Positions 1-11,734 are shown, counted from the first letter of the stretch. The stretch: 64,000 nucleotides of DNA from Chaetoderma sp. LZ-2023a (GCA_034401795.1 JAVVLW010002811.1:1-64000), one strand, 5' to 3'. Numbers and translations are program-made. The notes: a model not told the origin generated them from the letters alone.

Positions 1-800
1 ACGAGATCTCCTTCGATTCGAGATCGAGAAAAGTATCTCGTATGTATTGAGTAGCGATTGGCGTAGTGATTTCCACCAGAATATTGTGGTAGAGAGAATT
101 GAAACGCAAAAGGACACGAGCGCTACTCTCCTCATACCAGACAATATTAATTCACGTAAAACGAGACGATATAAAGCCTATAATAGTCTGCATGACAAGT
201 AGTTAACAGAAAAATAGTCCCTCCGAATTCGTCGTAAAATCCAAATCTATTGCGCGTCTATCGCGCACAAAATGAGGTCAAGAATTTGCTGACGTTGCGT
301 GGATATTGATATCACTCGAACCACTGGGTGGATCAAGTCCATTTTAATGTCTGTATTAAGCTAGTGATACAGAGGTTAAGACGATACCAAAATCAACACG
401 ATCCATAGTGTTCCTTTTACAGTCTGCTACGGAGATGGGCTGGGCTAGTTATGGTTTAAAGGCCTTGCCTTATAGTTTTGTAACATATTGGATAGCCAAT
501 TCTGTCTGTTTTGTACATAATAAGTTAGATTGAAAAGTTATATGCAGAGACAATATATTCTCTCCAGTGCAGTGTGAAAATCAAAGGGAGGTAATTATAG
601 TCTGTCCAGGAAGAATTATCTCCCTTGTTAGTTGATTAATGCTACTAGGATTTAAATATTTGTCTCCATGCTGGATAGTTTAGAAATTGTATGAGGTTTA
701 ACAATGATTGTACTTGCACCAGCAAAGTGGCCAAGGAAGTTAGTGATATAACTTGCACAATTTCAAACAACTAAAGCAGACAGAAATAAATAACCAAGCG
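1..800. other. Non-coding, no gene seen
   Basis: No convincing ORF or element core. An imperfect palindrome of the AAGGGAGGTAATT...AATTATCTCCCTT kind, common in molluscan genomes, lies near 588-632. Confidence 0.5.
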
Positions 801-802
801 AG

Positions 803-1145
803 GGTTGAATTGGTACAATTCTAACTAAGCTCTCTTTGTCCTTGTTGGGATCCATAGATCCATGCACTCTCTCAATCTTAAATTCCAGAAAACTATACAG
901 GTAAGCTGTTGAATATTTTGAAACTAATGGCAGCGACAGCGCCCAAGCGAATTAGTTTCAAAATATTCAACAGCATGTTTATTAAATAGTAGACATAGAG
1001 ACTAACAGATTATTAAGCATTTAAGATGGCCTAAATCGAGACATTCACGACGTAATTCATTATGACGTCGGCCTACATGTCACGCAGTTGATTATGACAT
1101 CATATGATTGACTGAGAAACTGGATTCATGAATTGGATGGATGAA
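803..1145. mobile_element. Foldback MITE family A, copy 1
   Basis: The central hairpin (about 907-975) has arms TGTTGAATATTTTGAAACTA and their complement. It is preceded by ACAGGTAAGC and followed by the family's 3' half (ACATGTCACG...GATTATGACATCA), ending near AAACTGGATTCATGAATTGGA. The left end is degraded. Confidence 0.75.
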
Positions 1146-1545
1146 GAAAAAGTACCCGTAAATGCTGTTCCCCATCAATTTCGCTGGTGCTGTGTCGTTG
1201 GTGTGGGTGGTGGGTGTATAATAAAATAGGCATTATAAAAGCTCCCAAAAAGTGTATTTCTATGGAAACCACTTTAATATACAGTGTTAATTAGTATATA
1301 TATGCGCCTTGTCTCAATTACCATATATTATTATTTTTATGAAACAGAAAAGAAGAAAACAAAACAAATGCTTATTATACATAGAAAATAACAAATATTG
1401 CTATTATACACCTGTACATAATAAAATGGCTCCATTTATCACACGTGACTATCGGATAATTTTCTACTGGAAACTTATTACATCATGTAAATATTATACA
1501 ATGATAATATTCTATCATTGTGTGTTATGAGATTTGATAAGCAAA

Positions 1546-1781
1546 TTAACTCTTTAACAGTTGAAGGTGGTCAAAAATAGTTTCTACAGGAACACAGTGT
1601 TCTTGAGAAATGTCCATTTGCAGACCAAGAGGAGAGTATTTTTGATAATTTACCACTGGAATAAGTGGCTCGATAACCAAGCCAGTCATTCGAGTGCTAA
1701 ACTTTCAAAAATACTCTTCTCTTGGTCTGCAAATGGACAGTTTTTAATGAGAAAATAGAAAATTCAAGGTTAAAGGGTTAA
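1546..1781. mobile_element. Foldback MITE family B, copy 1
   Basis: Near-perfect palindrome. The outer ends read TTAACTCTTTAAC and GGTTAAAGGGTTAA. Inner arms run from CCATTTGCAGACCAAGAG through TTACCACTGGAAT to a CGATAACC loop and back. No coding capacity. Confidence 0.85.
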
Positions 1782-1789
1782 TATGTTAA

Positions 1790-1842
1790 TGGGGATGATG
1801 ATGATGGTGATGATGCGGTTATGGTGACAATGATGATGATGG

Positions 1843-1882
<40 letters not shown>

Positions 1883-1888
1883 CGCGTT
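1790..1888. repeat. GAT/ATG microsatellite
   Basis: Nearly uninterrupted GAT trinucleotides with a few substitutions. The Met-rich ORF across it is an artefact of the repeat. Confidence 0.95.
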
Positions 1889-1937
1889 GATGGAGATAAT
1901 GAATGACAAAGATAATGGCATACAAATTCATTCAATA

Positions 1938-2133
1938 AAATTTAATTTTTCAATGTCCCTTTGCGGACCAAGAGATTTTTTGAAAATTTATCACTGGGAT
2001 GACTGGCTCAGTTATCGAACCAGTCATTTCTGTGGTAAATTTTCAAAACAGTCTTCTCTTGGTCTGCAAATGGGCATTTCTCAAAAACACTGCAGAAGCC
2101 ATTTTTTGGCTAGCTTGAGTGTTAAAGGGCTAA
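1938..2133. mobile_element. Foldback MITE family B, copy 2
   Basis: The core palindrome has GCGGACCAAGAG and CTCTTGGTCTGCAAATGG arms around GGCTCAGTTATCGAACC. The right end is GAGTGTTAAAGGGCTAA. Confidence 0.8.
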
Positions 2134-2454
2134 TGGCCTATGCAAATAATAATATCTATCTAAAATAATATCCTCATATCTTAAGTATATAAGGTGAAAT
2201 TTTATCCTTACTCGGTTAAAAGATTGCAATTAATTATTAGACAAATCTAATATGGTAGTCTTAACGGTTTACGATAGCTTTAAGCATTTTAGTTCTGAAT
2301 AGCTGGCTTCACATTCCATCACTATTAAGCCGGTATTTTTTTCAACAGGCCACTTCAAATTAGAATACAAATTTTTTTTCAAAAAGCTATATCAACATCT
2401 GATATTTTAATGGATTGAGACAATGCCCTGGGGCTGTATTCATGAAAGGTACTT
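2134..2454. other. AT-rich spacer, nothing recognised
   Basis: No supported gene or element. Confidence 0.5.
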
Positions 2455-2688
2455 AAGCCTTTAGCCCTTGAATTTGTTCAAGAAAATTTAAATTTTCTCA
2501 TAGAAAATATTTGCAGACCAAGAGAAGACTATTTTAGAAAATTTGCCACCGGAATGACTGGCTCGGTTATCAAGCCAGTCATTCCAGTGGTAAATTTTCT
2601 AAAATAGTCTTCTCTTGGTCTGCAAATGGACATTTCTCAAGACCACTGCAGAAGCCGTTTACGGCTGATATGAGTATTTAACGGGTTA
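2455..2688. mobile_element. Foldback MITE family B, copy 3
   Basis: Long, well-kept palindrome. Arms extend from the GAAAATTTGCCACC side through GGCTCGGTTATCAAGCC. The outer ends are CTTTAGCCCTTGAATTTG and GAGTATTTAACGGGTTAAG. Confidence 0.85.
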
Positions 2689-3069
2689 AGTAAAAAAAAA
2701 TGCCTAACTAGGGTGTAAGTCCAAAAATGCCTAAGTCTGCATTGGATGACTATCTAGCCGTCTCTTCATGCGTACAATGTAGTCACTTCTTCTAAATAGG
2801 CAGGGGCAGTTAGGTGGGTGCATAAGTTACACACTTCATGAATACAGACCCTGTTGTTATTAGTATTAGTAGATATAAGTAAATTAAACATATTTATTAA
2901 TGCATAAAATATTACTATATCCCCTTTCACATTGTAAGTAGAAACCAAGGTCCACTATGTACAATACTGTAGAAGTAACAGTAGAATATAGAATAACAGT
3001 AAGAGTGCAACAGGCTTCATGTCCTGAAGCACCTACCTGTAACACAAGTATGAACAAATAATGGATTCT
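2689..3069. other. Spacer, no gene seen
   Basis: AT-rich and unremarkable. The 60-codon minus-strand ORF here shows no family features. Confidence 0.5.
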
Positions 3070-3281
3070 TTAACCCTCTAACGGTTAAATTTCGTCAAGA
3101 ATATCAAAATATTTCCATATTGATGGTCCATTTGCAGGCCAAGAGAAAACTTTTGAAAATTTACCACATGAATGACTGGCTCGGGGTAAATTCTCAAAAA
3201 TAGTATTCTCTTGGCCTGCAAATGGATATTCAATAAGGAAATAATCTGATTTTCTTGACCAAATGTCGTCACTAAAGGGCT
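3070..3281. mobile_element. Foldback MITE family B, copy 4
   Basis: Palindrome with CCATTTGCAGGCCAAGAGAA arms and a shortened loop. Outer ends are TAACCCTCTAACGG and TCACTAAAGGGCTA. Confidence 0.8.
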
Positions 3282-3655
3282 ATAGAAAAAATGTCTTTTA
3301 TATTTTGTGAAGGCTTTGATAGCCACTAAAAATTGAACACCGGTAATTAAGATTCTTGTGTTTATAGAACTTGAAATCTACCAATGCAAGCTGTGGGTGT
3401 TCCAGGCATTTTTGATAAAAATTCTCCATTCAGTTAATTAGTTGTTATTTTAATATGTATGTGATATGTTTATTTGAGGATACAAATACAGACAGTGAAC
3501 AGGGTATTCTCATTTTCAATGACAGATGCAGATAATGTTAACCGTGATGTGTGGAAACTGGGTTGTTGACTGCAGCAATCAATTTGACATTAGGGTCACT
3601 TACCTACTTCCAAAGCACAAGCACCGCAGAGATGCACTGCCTAAAACACCATGCC
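3282..3655. other. Spacer, no gene seen
   Basis: No recognisable coding or repeat structure. Confidence 0.5.
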
Positions 3656-3892
3656 AATAACCATTTAACATTCATATTAGCCAAAAATGGCTTATGCAGT
3701 GGTCTTGAGAAATGTCCATTTGCAGACAACGAGAAAGCAATTTTTGAAAATTTATCACTGGAATGACTGGCCCGATAACCGAGCAAGTCATTCCAGTGGT
3801 AAATTGTCAAAAATTGTCTTCTCATAGTCTGCAAAGGGACATTTTCTATGAGAAAAGTAAAATTTTCTTTAACTAAATCGAGTGATAAAGGA
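3656..3892. mobile_element. Foldback MITE family B, copy 5
   Basis: Reverse orientation relative to copy 3: it starts AACCATTTAACATTCATATT and ends GTGATAAAGG. Core arms are CCATTTGCAGAC and GTCTGCAAAGGGAC. Confidence 0.82.
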
Positions 3893-4259
3893 AAAAGAAA
3901 ATATGACATGCAACACCAATAAACACGTGTCACAAACAACAAACAAAAATACACGTGCACCCCTAACATCTGCACCACCTGAAAGAAATTATAAATTGCT
4001 TGCACCACCAAGCACCCCGATGCACCATCAAACGATTTACTATCACAAATACACCTTCACAGCCAAAAGCGGCAAGCATCCACTCTTGTGAGCATGCCAC
4101 ACCCAAACCCGCCGCCAATTAGTTTACATATCGGTCTCCAGATAAAAGTATAAAAGGAGTAGATAAACTCAGATAAAATTCAGACTTTGTATCTCACATA
4201 GAAGCGTCAAACTAAGCATATCTAGTCATTAGTCAATGCATTTGACGAGATAGCTATAG
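3893..4259. other. A/C-rich spacer
   Basis: Purine/cytosine-biased sequence with two ACACGTG motifs (about 3925 and 3952). No supported gene. Confidence 0.45.
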
Positions 4260-4496
4260 TAACCCGATAACAATCAAATTTCTTCAAGAAAATTGAAATT
4301 TCCTCATAGAAAATGTCCATTTGCGGACCAGGAGATTATTTTTTCAAACTTACCACTGGAATGACTGGCTCGGTTATCAACCAAGTCATTCCAGTGGTAA
4401 ATTAAAAAAAAAGTAGTCTACCCTTGGTCTGCAAATGGGCATATCTCATGAACTCTGCATAGGCCATTTTAGGCCAGCTTGAGTGTTACAGGGTTA
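4260..4496. mobile_element. Foldback MITE family B, copy 6
   Basis: Palindrome from TAACCCGATAACAATC to GAGTGTTACAGGGTTAAG. The inner arms contain GCGGACCAGGAG and CTTGGTCTGCAAATGG. Confidence 0.84.
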
Positions 4497-4601
4497 AGAT
4501 CAGTGTAATAAGAGCTGAAGATCAGTGTAATAAGAGCTGAAGATCAGTGTAATAAGAGCTGAAGATCAGTGTAATAAGAGCTGAAGATCAGTGTAATAAG
4601 A
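4497..4601. repeat. 22-bp tandem repeat, about five copies
   Basis: Unit GATCAGTGTAATAAGAGCTG + AA, repeated identically and ending inside the flank of a family B element. The uniformity suggests recent expansion. Confidence 0.95.
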
Positions 4602-4748
4602 AAATGTCCATTTGCAGACCAAGAGAAGACTATTTTTGATAATTTACCACTGAAATGACTGGCTTGATAACCGTGCAAGTAATTCCGGTGGTAAATTTTC
4701 AAAAATAGTCTTCTCTATGGTCTGCAAATTTACATTTTCTTTAGTAAA
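4602..4748. mobile_element. Foldback MITE family B, copy 7 (core only)
   Basis: Core palindrome GTCCATTTGCAGACC...GGTCTGCAAATTTAC. The left outer arm has been replaced by the 22-bp array. Confidence 0.8.
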
Positions 4749-4749
4749 T

Positions 4750-4948
4750 TTAACCATTACCACTCTGATGTCAATATTCTGCCTTTTACTGTGTCAATGA
4801 CAAAGAAACTGGTGTACATTTTTCCAACAATTTTGGTGGACAATTTTGGTGGTGCTCTTCCACCAAATTTGTTGAAAAATGAACACCAGATCATCCGTAA
4901 ATTTAATTTGAAAATTTTAAATTTCAACATCCGAGTGGTAAGGGTTAA
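4750..4948. mobile_element. Foldback MITE family C, copy 1
   Basis: Ends TTTAACCATTACCACTCTGA and CCGAGTGGTAAGGGTTAA form terminal inverted repeats. Inner arms ACTGGTGTACATTTTTCCAA and TTGAAAAATGAACACCAG flank a GGTGGACAATTTTGGTGG loop. Confidence 0.8.
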
Positions 4949-5639
4949 GAGTTAAAAGGTACTATCTATCACTTCTGTTACCAGTCAAATAGGAATAAAT
5001 TACAATGTATATAAAGCACTAAATAAGTGACTAATTGAAATTTTTACACATACAATTATGAGAGATGAGAAATACTAACACTAATAATTTTGAGGTAGCT
5101 TTGAGGTCTAACTCATAAATATCAATATGTTTCATTGCATAACATCTGTTTTACGTGTTCCTGTCCACTAAATCTCCACGCACAACACAATCTCCAACGG
5201 AGAGATACATTTCTAGCTATGCCACACCCAATGGGTGCAGCTTAGCTAGAACTCATTTCTAGCTAAGGCCACTCTTAAATAATAGTTTGGTTGTCTTCTC
5301 CAGACTGACCCTAAATAAAACCTGCCGACTCAAAATCTCTTTTTGTAGTTTCCTGCGAAGAATTTTTTTTATTTTCTGTTATAAGTTCATTGGGAGAGTG
5401 AATTGACTCCATTCATCAAAATGGGCTCATATAACCTTTAGAAACTGTTTGCTTTATAGTTTCTGTCAAAGAAAAATCTTGAAGTTTTGTTCTTTAAATT
5501 CAATTTTGTAATGTTATATTTCAGCAGGTAGAAAAAAAGACTTCCCCTACCTACCTACCCTACTCCAACCATCAGGGTCGGGAGAGGACAAACACAAAAT
5601 CTTTTAAGGATGGCCTAAGCACCACCCACTTTTTTTAAT
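4949..5639. other. Non-coding, with a small family A remnant
   Basis: A fragment of the family A flank (TAGCTATGCCACACCC, near 5215-5275, partly inverted) lies here. The rest is unrecognised. Confidence 0.4.
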
Positions 5640-5926
5640 GTGTTGGAATGGATTTATATACGTTGAATCATGAAGAATCACAATTTCAAGGTAATTATAC
5701 AGGTATGTTGTTGAATATTTTGAAAATAATTTGACTGACTTCCAAGACAATCCCAGTCAAACTAGTTTCAAAGTTGTCAACAGGATGTTTATTAAATTAT
5801 AAATTCACAGAGTTACTTTGATGTCTGACCTAAGTCCATTGATTGTCTTCTCAGCTAACAAGTGATGTCTTTTTATTATGACGTCTCGAGTGACAGATCG
5901 GTCAGTCACTTATCACACTGATGTAA
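5640..5926. mobile_element. Foldback MITE family A, copy 2 (diverged)
   Basis: Hairpin near 5708-5790 with TGTTGAATATTTTGAAAATA and a decayed complementary arm. The typical 3' tail with TGATGTC and TTATTATGACGTC runs directly into copy 3. Confidence 0.65.
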
Positions 5927-6320
5927 AATGGAGGAATCACGTTTTAAATATGCCCCGCCCGTCTCTAGCTACACTCCACCCACAATTCACCCACATTGGG
6001 ATCGATCGATCCCTGTACTCTTTGAATCTGTTTCCAGAAAATATACAGGTAAGCTGTTGAATATTTTGAAACTAATTTGTCTTGGTGCTGTTGGTGCCTA
6101 TGGCAGCAACAGTGCCCAGTCAAATTAGTTTCAAAATATTCAATAGAATGTAGTAAAGACATACAATTTGTACAATAACGCTTTAAGTGCATCATTAATT
6201 AAGTGATAACGACGAACTTAGTTATGTCATGAATGACGTAATTGACTATGATGTCAGCATACATGTCACGTAGCTGATTATGATGTCATATGATTGATGA
6301 ATAAAATGGAACCCTCCATT
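5927..6320. mobile_element. Foldback MITE family A, copy 3 (full length)
   Basis: 394 bp between AATGGAGG and CCTCCATT ends. Left part: ATGCCCCGCCCGTCTCTAGC, a GGGATCGATCGATCCC palindrome, TATACAGGTAAGCTG. Then the central hairpin around CTGTTGGTGCCTATGGCAGC and a right part with two GATTATGATGTCA-like motifs. No coding capacity. Confidence 0.88.
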
Positions 6321-6338
6321 GGGCTATGTAAGTAGAAA

Positions 6339-6697
6339 CAGGGTTCCCACAAACTTGAAAGTCCTTGAACGTTGCCAGAATTTAAAATTTCCTTGAAAAC
6401 CCTTGGATTTGTCATTGTACAACTTTCCCAGCTATGGAAGACCAAGCGAAAATATAGAAATTTATATATTAAGTATTTTAACCATATAATTTTTAAATTC
6501 AGAGTTTAGTGTAATCTCCTGTTTCTAACATGTTGTAATTAAAATGTGATAATAAAGAATTATGTGGGAGGAAAAGCCGGTCAGAAGGGGATGTAAAGGC
6601 GGACGTACCTTTAAAAGTCCTTGCAGTCTTTTTGTTGACCATAAAAATCCTTTGGAAAGACCTTGAATTCAATTTTTAAAAACCTGTGGGAACCCTG
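6339..6697. mobile_element. Non-autonomous hAT-type MITE
   Basis: Terminal inverted repeats CAGGGTTCCCACA and TGTGGGAACCCTG, extended by an inverted CTTGAA/TTGAATTC region, bound 359 bp without an ORF. The CAGGG ends are typical of hAT MITEs. An 8-bp target duplication is not clear. Confidence 0.8.
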
Positions 6698-6774
6698 AAA
6701 AAAGGGGACGTGCTATTGTTGTGGCTAACCTTAGCCATGCTAGATAACAACTTAGCTCAGTATGTCTTAAGACC

Positions 6775-6956
6775 ACTCAAGAAATTCTAAATTTGCACTT
6801 ACTAGATTATCATGCCAATTTGCGGGCCAAGCGAAGAGTATTTTTGAACATCATTCCAGTGATATATCTTCTTTAAATTGTCTCTTGGTCTGCAAATGGA
6901 CATTTTCAATGAGAAATTAACTTTTGAACAAATTTGATGATGAAACGGTTAATAAA
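6775..6956. mobile_element. Foldback MITE family B, copy 8 (degraded)
   Basis: Residual arms CCAATTTGCGGGCCAAGCGAA and TCTTGGTCTGCAAATGG with most of the loop deleted. The right end is ATGATGAAACGGTTAA. Confidence 0.65.
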
Positions 6957-7489
6957 GAATACATTTATGAAATTCCCATACTTTAAGAAACTTGTAAATG
7001 ACATTCAATTACACCATTTCTTCTTTAAACTGAAAGTTCACCATGAAAATGTGTACAATTTTTGGAAATGCTAGCAACGCTACCATATATACATTCCACA
7101 ATTCTGCTAGAATCTTAAGGAACATAATCGTCTCCACAATAAAAAGGTTATATGAACAAAAGCTGCTGACAGGTACTTATAAAATACGATAATAGTTAAG
7201 TAGTCCAAATGTATAAGAACAAAGATAAATTCAAAATTGCAATAAAATTATTTGGTAATAGCAAGCATAGAGCACTTGATTCCTGATGATTTAACTTGAA
7301 GTTCAATGGATGAATCCACTTTTAACTATGCCCCGCTCAATCTCTAACTAAGATCCGCTTACACTTTGCCAGTGTTGGGTCAGATTCAGCAATTTGACAA
7401 CTATAAACAGCTTCAAAGCATAAGAAAAATTTGTTACGTATTTGGGACGTCAAATTTGTGAAATAGACAAAATCAAAAAGTCCCTCAGC
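6957..7489. other. Non-coding, nothing recognised
   Basis: AT-rich. A short family A-like flank (ATGCCCCGCTCAATCTC) occurs near 7329. Confidence 0.4.
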
Positions 7490-7700
7490 ACCAGAGTGAA
7501 ATAACACCTCAAAGTGAATTCCAAATCAGCTGTGTCAGAGCGCACAGAAAACACTGGGCATATCAGACTTGCCAGCTATGTCTCTATCATTAACTTCAAG
7601 ATTAATTTATTAAAACGGAAAGTCAAGGATGCTATTGGAATCTTGAAATCCCAATCAACCATACACCAAGACGAGGGTTCCCGCATACCAGTAGTCTAGC
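7490..7700 (+). pseudogene. Possible C-terminal fragment of a GIY-YIG/retroelement ORF
   Basis: The frame reads NSKSAVSERTENTGH, then NLLKRKVKDAIGI and HQDEGSRIP. This resembles the H...GH...R.K.AI.I...N.DEG tail that follows GIY-YIG endonuclease domains in Penelope-like and related elements. Only the tail is recognisable and the upstream catalytic part is not readable. Assigned from general resemblance only. Confidence 0.45.
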
Positions 7701-7939
7701 AATCAATGCTGTCACATGACACATGACCACAGTGACATAACCAGCGACCACAAGATAATGCTGAAGGAGTGACAAAGATGGTCATGAAAGCTACACTATA
7801 ACAATTTTAACATCCCGCAGAGGTAACAAATTTTCATTATATTCAATATTCCTGGGATCATGATCACCATTTTCGGAAATATTCTTCAAAGCACTATAAA
7901 TGAAGGTACCTGAATGAGTCTTAAATGACAAATTTATTA

Positions 7940-7980
<41 letters not shown>

Positions 7981-8107
7981 ATTGTTGTTGTTGTTATTAT
8001 TAATTACTGAGTACCGGTAATATGTATATTTATTTATTGCCAGGATGATCCTGTAAAATAAACCAAGGAGATTCTAAGTTTTCTAAAGCATATTGTTAGC
8101 ACCTCTT
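7701..8107. other. Non-coding with ATT/GTT microsatellite
   Basis: Trinucleotide run (ATT)n then (GTT)n at about 7935-8002. No gene seen. Confidence 0.8.
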
Positions 8108-8499
8108 GAATAGAGGGATCCAGTCCTGACTATGCCCCGCCCATACCTAGCTAAGCTCCACCCATGTTTGTATGCACGTTGGAATCGATTTACATTCTTT
8201 GAATCCTGACTTTTCCAGAATACCAATTTCAAGGTAACAGGTAAGCTGTTGAATATTTTGAAACTCTTTTGACTGGGGGCTGTTGCTGCCTATGGCAGCA
8301 ATAGCTCCCAGTCAATTAGATTCAAAATATTCAACAGAATGTATTGTAAATTCATCAAAGATATACAATTTATACACTAGTCACAGATCTTCTATTTTCA
8401 TGATGGAGTTATAATACGCCACTGTGATCGTGATGTCAGCTAACTAGTGATTATGATGTCAGATACTTGAGTACCGTAACAGATCAGATCCCTCTATTC
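8108..8499. mobile_element. Foldback MITE family A, copy 4 (full length)
   Basis: 392 bp with GAATAGAGGGATC and GATCCCTCTATTC ends. Same layout as copy 3: ATGCCCCGCCCATACC box, AACAGGTAAGC just before the hairpin arm, a loop rich in GGCAGCAA, then TGATGTCAGCTAAC. Confidence 0.88.
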
Positions 8500-9179
8500 T
8501 GTTATCTTTAAAACTGGATATTGTAAAGGTGGTCCTGCAAGCAGCATGTTTATAACATGCCAGTTAATATTTACAGTATATAAGACACCAACCCACTAAT
8601 TAGGCAAACTGCTGGCATATTGTTTAAATTCTGTGAACATTTTCTGTACACCTGCTGTCAGCTAGTATAAAGGATTCACCAAAATACCCAAATGGCACCA
8701 GTCATGTGTTTCAAATTATACTTAAAAACATCACACACCTGATAAATGTATCAGACACTTTTAACAAGAAACAACCCTATCTCTGACATACATTTATTTA
8801 CCAAATTCGATAGAATCTCGGTAGCTGCATGTTCCATATTTTTCAGGTTTTCACCCAAAGTGGAATCGTGGTGTTGGTCACACTCTGCGTTAAAATTTCA
8901 GCCAAATCAGACCAGAAGTTTCCAAGATACAGCACGGAATACACTTTTGTGACTGACGAACGGACATGGCGGTGACATACCCGCAGCTAAAAACTAATCA
9001 TTCACATACCATTCTCACACAGACAGGGTTATTACAATAGTATCTCACCATTTTCTGGAGCTAACCCATTAAGGGTATTATTTCTTTAAAACAGTGTAGA
9101 TCTTATGATGATAGGACAGCTTTAACAGACCACATTATGGAGCACTAAGAAATTGTCACTACAAAGGTAGATCAGGTTG
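8500..9179. other. Non-coding, dispersed repeat remnants
   Basis: Around 8820-8900 lies a TTCACCCAAAGTGGAATCG-type dispersed repeat resembling those at 40.3-40.5 kb. No gene. Confidence 0.4.
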
Positions 9180-10947
9180 CTTAACCATACAAGAGGCACA
9201 TGGGGCCTGCATCGCTCACCTGCATCATAGGCATTTCAACCAGAAAGGCCATCAACAATAAGTAGAACCCTACAGAGTTGAGCAGAATTATAACAAGAAA
9301 ACAGAAGCCATGTTTCTTTATGTATCAACTACTTTTGAACAAAACTTAATGGCCCTTAGTCCCTTATCATATCTCCCAGATTTCGCCCCAATCCATTCAA
9401 CGATTCTGGATACGAAGTTGTTTTCGCGAAAACTAGGTCATCCAAGATGGCCACCAAGCCAATGGACCAATCAGGTTCTCTTGAACAAATTGGTTCTCCT
9501 CCTGCATTAGATGATGTTTCATGAGTTTGAATCAACCCCCAAGCCGTTTCAGAGATTTTTAAAGATATTTCTAAAAATTGGCTGGTTTAGCCGGTGGCCA
9601 TCTTGGATTTTGACCAATCAGCTTCGTTTGAACAAACTTAGACCTCTATGCCCTAAGGCTGCATTCTGACAAATAAATTGAAATCGGCCCAGTGGTTCTT
9701 GAGAAGTCTTTTAAAGAATTCCCCATTGCTTTACTATGGACCCATTGCTTTACTATGGCAGCCTATGGCAGGAAAACAAGCCAAGATGGCAGTCAAACCG
9801 TTTATCCAACAGTCTCGAAAGTGTCATATTTGAACTCACCACCCTGATAAGCATATATAGAGCAATTTTTGCCATTAAAATACATCAAATACTAAAAACC
9901 CCAATATGACTAACAAATGCTAAATTTTGACTGGTTGATGCCGGCCATGTTTTTTAACATACGAAATTCTTTTGAACAAATTTGAATGGCCCTTGGCCCC
10001 TAAGTATATTTAATAAATTTCAGCTCTATCCCTTCAGCGATTCGGGGGGAGAAGTTGTTTTCGGGAAAACCATGTCATCTAAGATGGCCGCCAAGCAAAT
10101 TGGCCAATAAGGTTGGCTTGAATAAACTTGGGTCTAACGTTGCCATAGATGATGTGTTATGAGTATTGAATCAATTGCTCTTGCGGTTTCGGAGAAGATT
10201 TTTTAAAGTGTCTAAAAATCGGTCATTTTGGATGGCGGCCATCTTGGATTTTGACCGATCCGCTTCGTTTGAACAAACTTCGATCTCTATGCCCTATGAA
10301 TGCTTCCTCCCAAATATAATTGAAATTGGCCCAGTGGTTCTTGAGAAGAAGTTGTTTAAAGAATTCCCCATTGCTTTACTATGGGAGACAATGGCGGGAA
10401 AACAAACCAAGATGGCAGGAAAACCGTTTATCCGACAGTCTTGAAAGTGGGATATTTGAACTGGCCACACTGATAAGCATATATAAAGCAATTTTTGCCA
10501 TCAAAATACATCAAATACAAAAAAGCCAATATGACCAAGAAACGCTAAATTTTGATTGGTTGATGGCGGCCATATTTTTTAGCGAACAAACTTCCCTTGA
10601 ACAAACTTGAAAGGCCCTTGGTCCCTATGCATATTTACACAATTTCAGTTCTATCCCTTCAGCGGTTCGGTAGAAGAAGTCGTTTTCGCGAAAACTAAGT
10701 CATCCAAGATGGTCAACAAGCAAATCGGCCAATCAGGTTGCCTTGAACAAACTTGGGTCTACCGCTGCCACAGATGATGTGTTATGAGTTTTGAATCAAT
10801 TCCTCCAGCGGTTTTGGAGAAGATTTTTTAGTGCTTCTAAAAATCAGCAATTTTGGCCGGCGACCATCTTGGATTTTGACCGATCCGCTTCGTTTGAACA
10901 AACTTAGATCTCTATGCCCTATGAATGCTTCCTCCAAAATATAATTG

Positions 10948-10978
<31 letters not shown>

Positions 10979-11712
10979 ATTTAAAGAATTCCCCATTGCT
11001 TTACTATGGGCCCATTGCTTTACTATTGGAGCCGATGGCGGGAAAACAAACCAAGATGGCAGCCAAACCGTTTATCCGACAGTCTCGAAAGTGGCATATT
11101 TGAACTCGCCACACTGATAAGCATATATAGAGCAATTTTCGCCATCAAAATACACCAAATACAAAAAAGCCAATAAGACCAACGAACGCTAAATTTTGAT
11201 CGGGTGATGGCAGCCATGTTTTTTAACGTACGAACTTCGCTTGAACAAACTTGAATGGCCCTTGGTCCCTAAGCATATTTACCAAATTTCAGGTCTATCC
11301 CTTCAGCGGTTCGGGAGAAGAAGTTGTTTTTGCGAAAACCTAGGTCATCCAAGATGGCCACCAGGCAAATCGTCCAATCAGGTTGCCTTTAACAAACTTG
11401 GGTCTACCCTTGCACTAGATGATGTGTTATGAGTTTTGAATCAATTCCTCCAGCGGTTTCGGAGAAGATTTTTTAGTGTTTCTAAAAATCGGCTATTTTG
11501 TTCGGCGGCCATCTTGAATTTTGGCCGATCGGCTTCGTTTGAACAAATTTTAATCTCTATGCCCTAGGGATGCTTTCTGCCAAATATAATTGAAATCGGC
11601 CCAGAGGTTCTTGAGAAGAAGTCGTTTAAAGAAAAAGTTGACAGACAACGGACGGTCGCCACGGCATAAGCTCACTTGGCCTTTCGGGCCAGGTGAGCTA
11701 ATAATGGCAAAT
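9180..11712. repeat. Satellite-like array, ~640-bp unit, about four copies
   Basis: The landmark CTTCGTTTGAACAAA recurs near 9622, 10265, 10890 and 11535, so the period is about 625-645 bp. Each unit repeats AAGATGGCGGCCATCTTGGA-like segments, ATTCCCCATTGCTTTACTAT and AGATGATGTGTTATGAG. The array ends with an inverted GCTCACTTGGCCTTTCGG/GGCCAGGTGAGCTAA tail. The short ORFs in it are the same array frame and are not genes. Confidence 0.88.
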
Positions 11713-11734
11713 CAGGCGAAAACCGGCCGCTGTA

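Noticed and set aside
1546..1781. Regularly repeated palindromes considered as a CRISPR array
   Set aside because: Units are long inverted repeats with TTAA-type ends at irregular spacing in a spliced eukaryotic genome. There are no uniform spacers.
1821..2168. 115-codon ORF starting with a poly-Met stretch
   Set aside because: It is made of a GAT microsatellite followed by one arm of a family B foldback.
10166..11432. Several 60-96-codon ORFs at 10.2-11.4 kb
   Set aside because: The same frames recur in each ~640-bp repeat unit, so they reflect the array and not genes.
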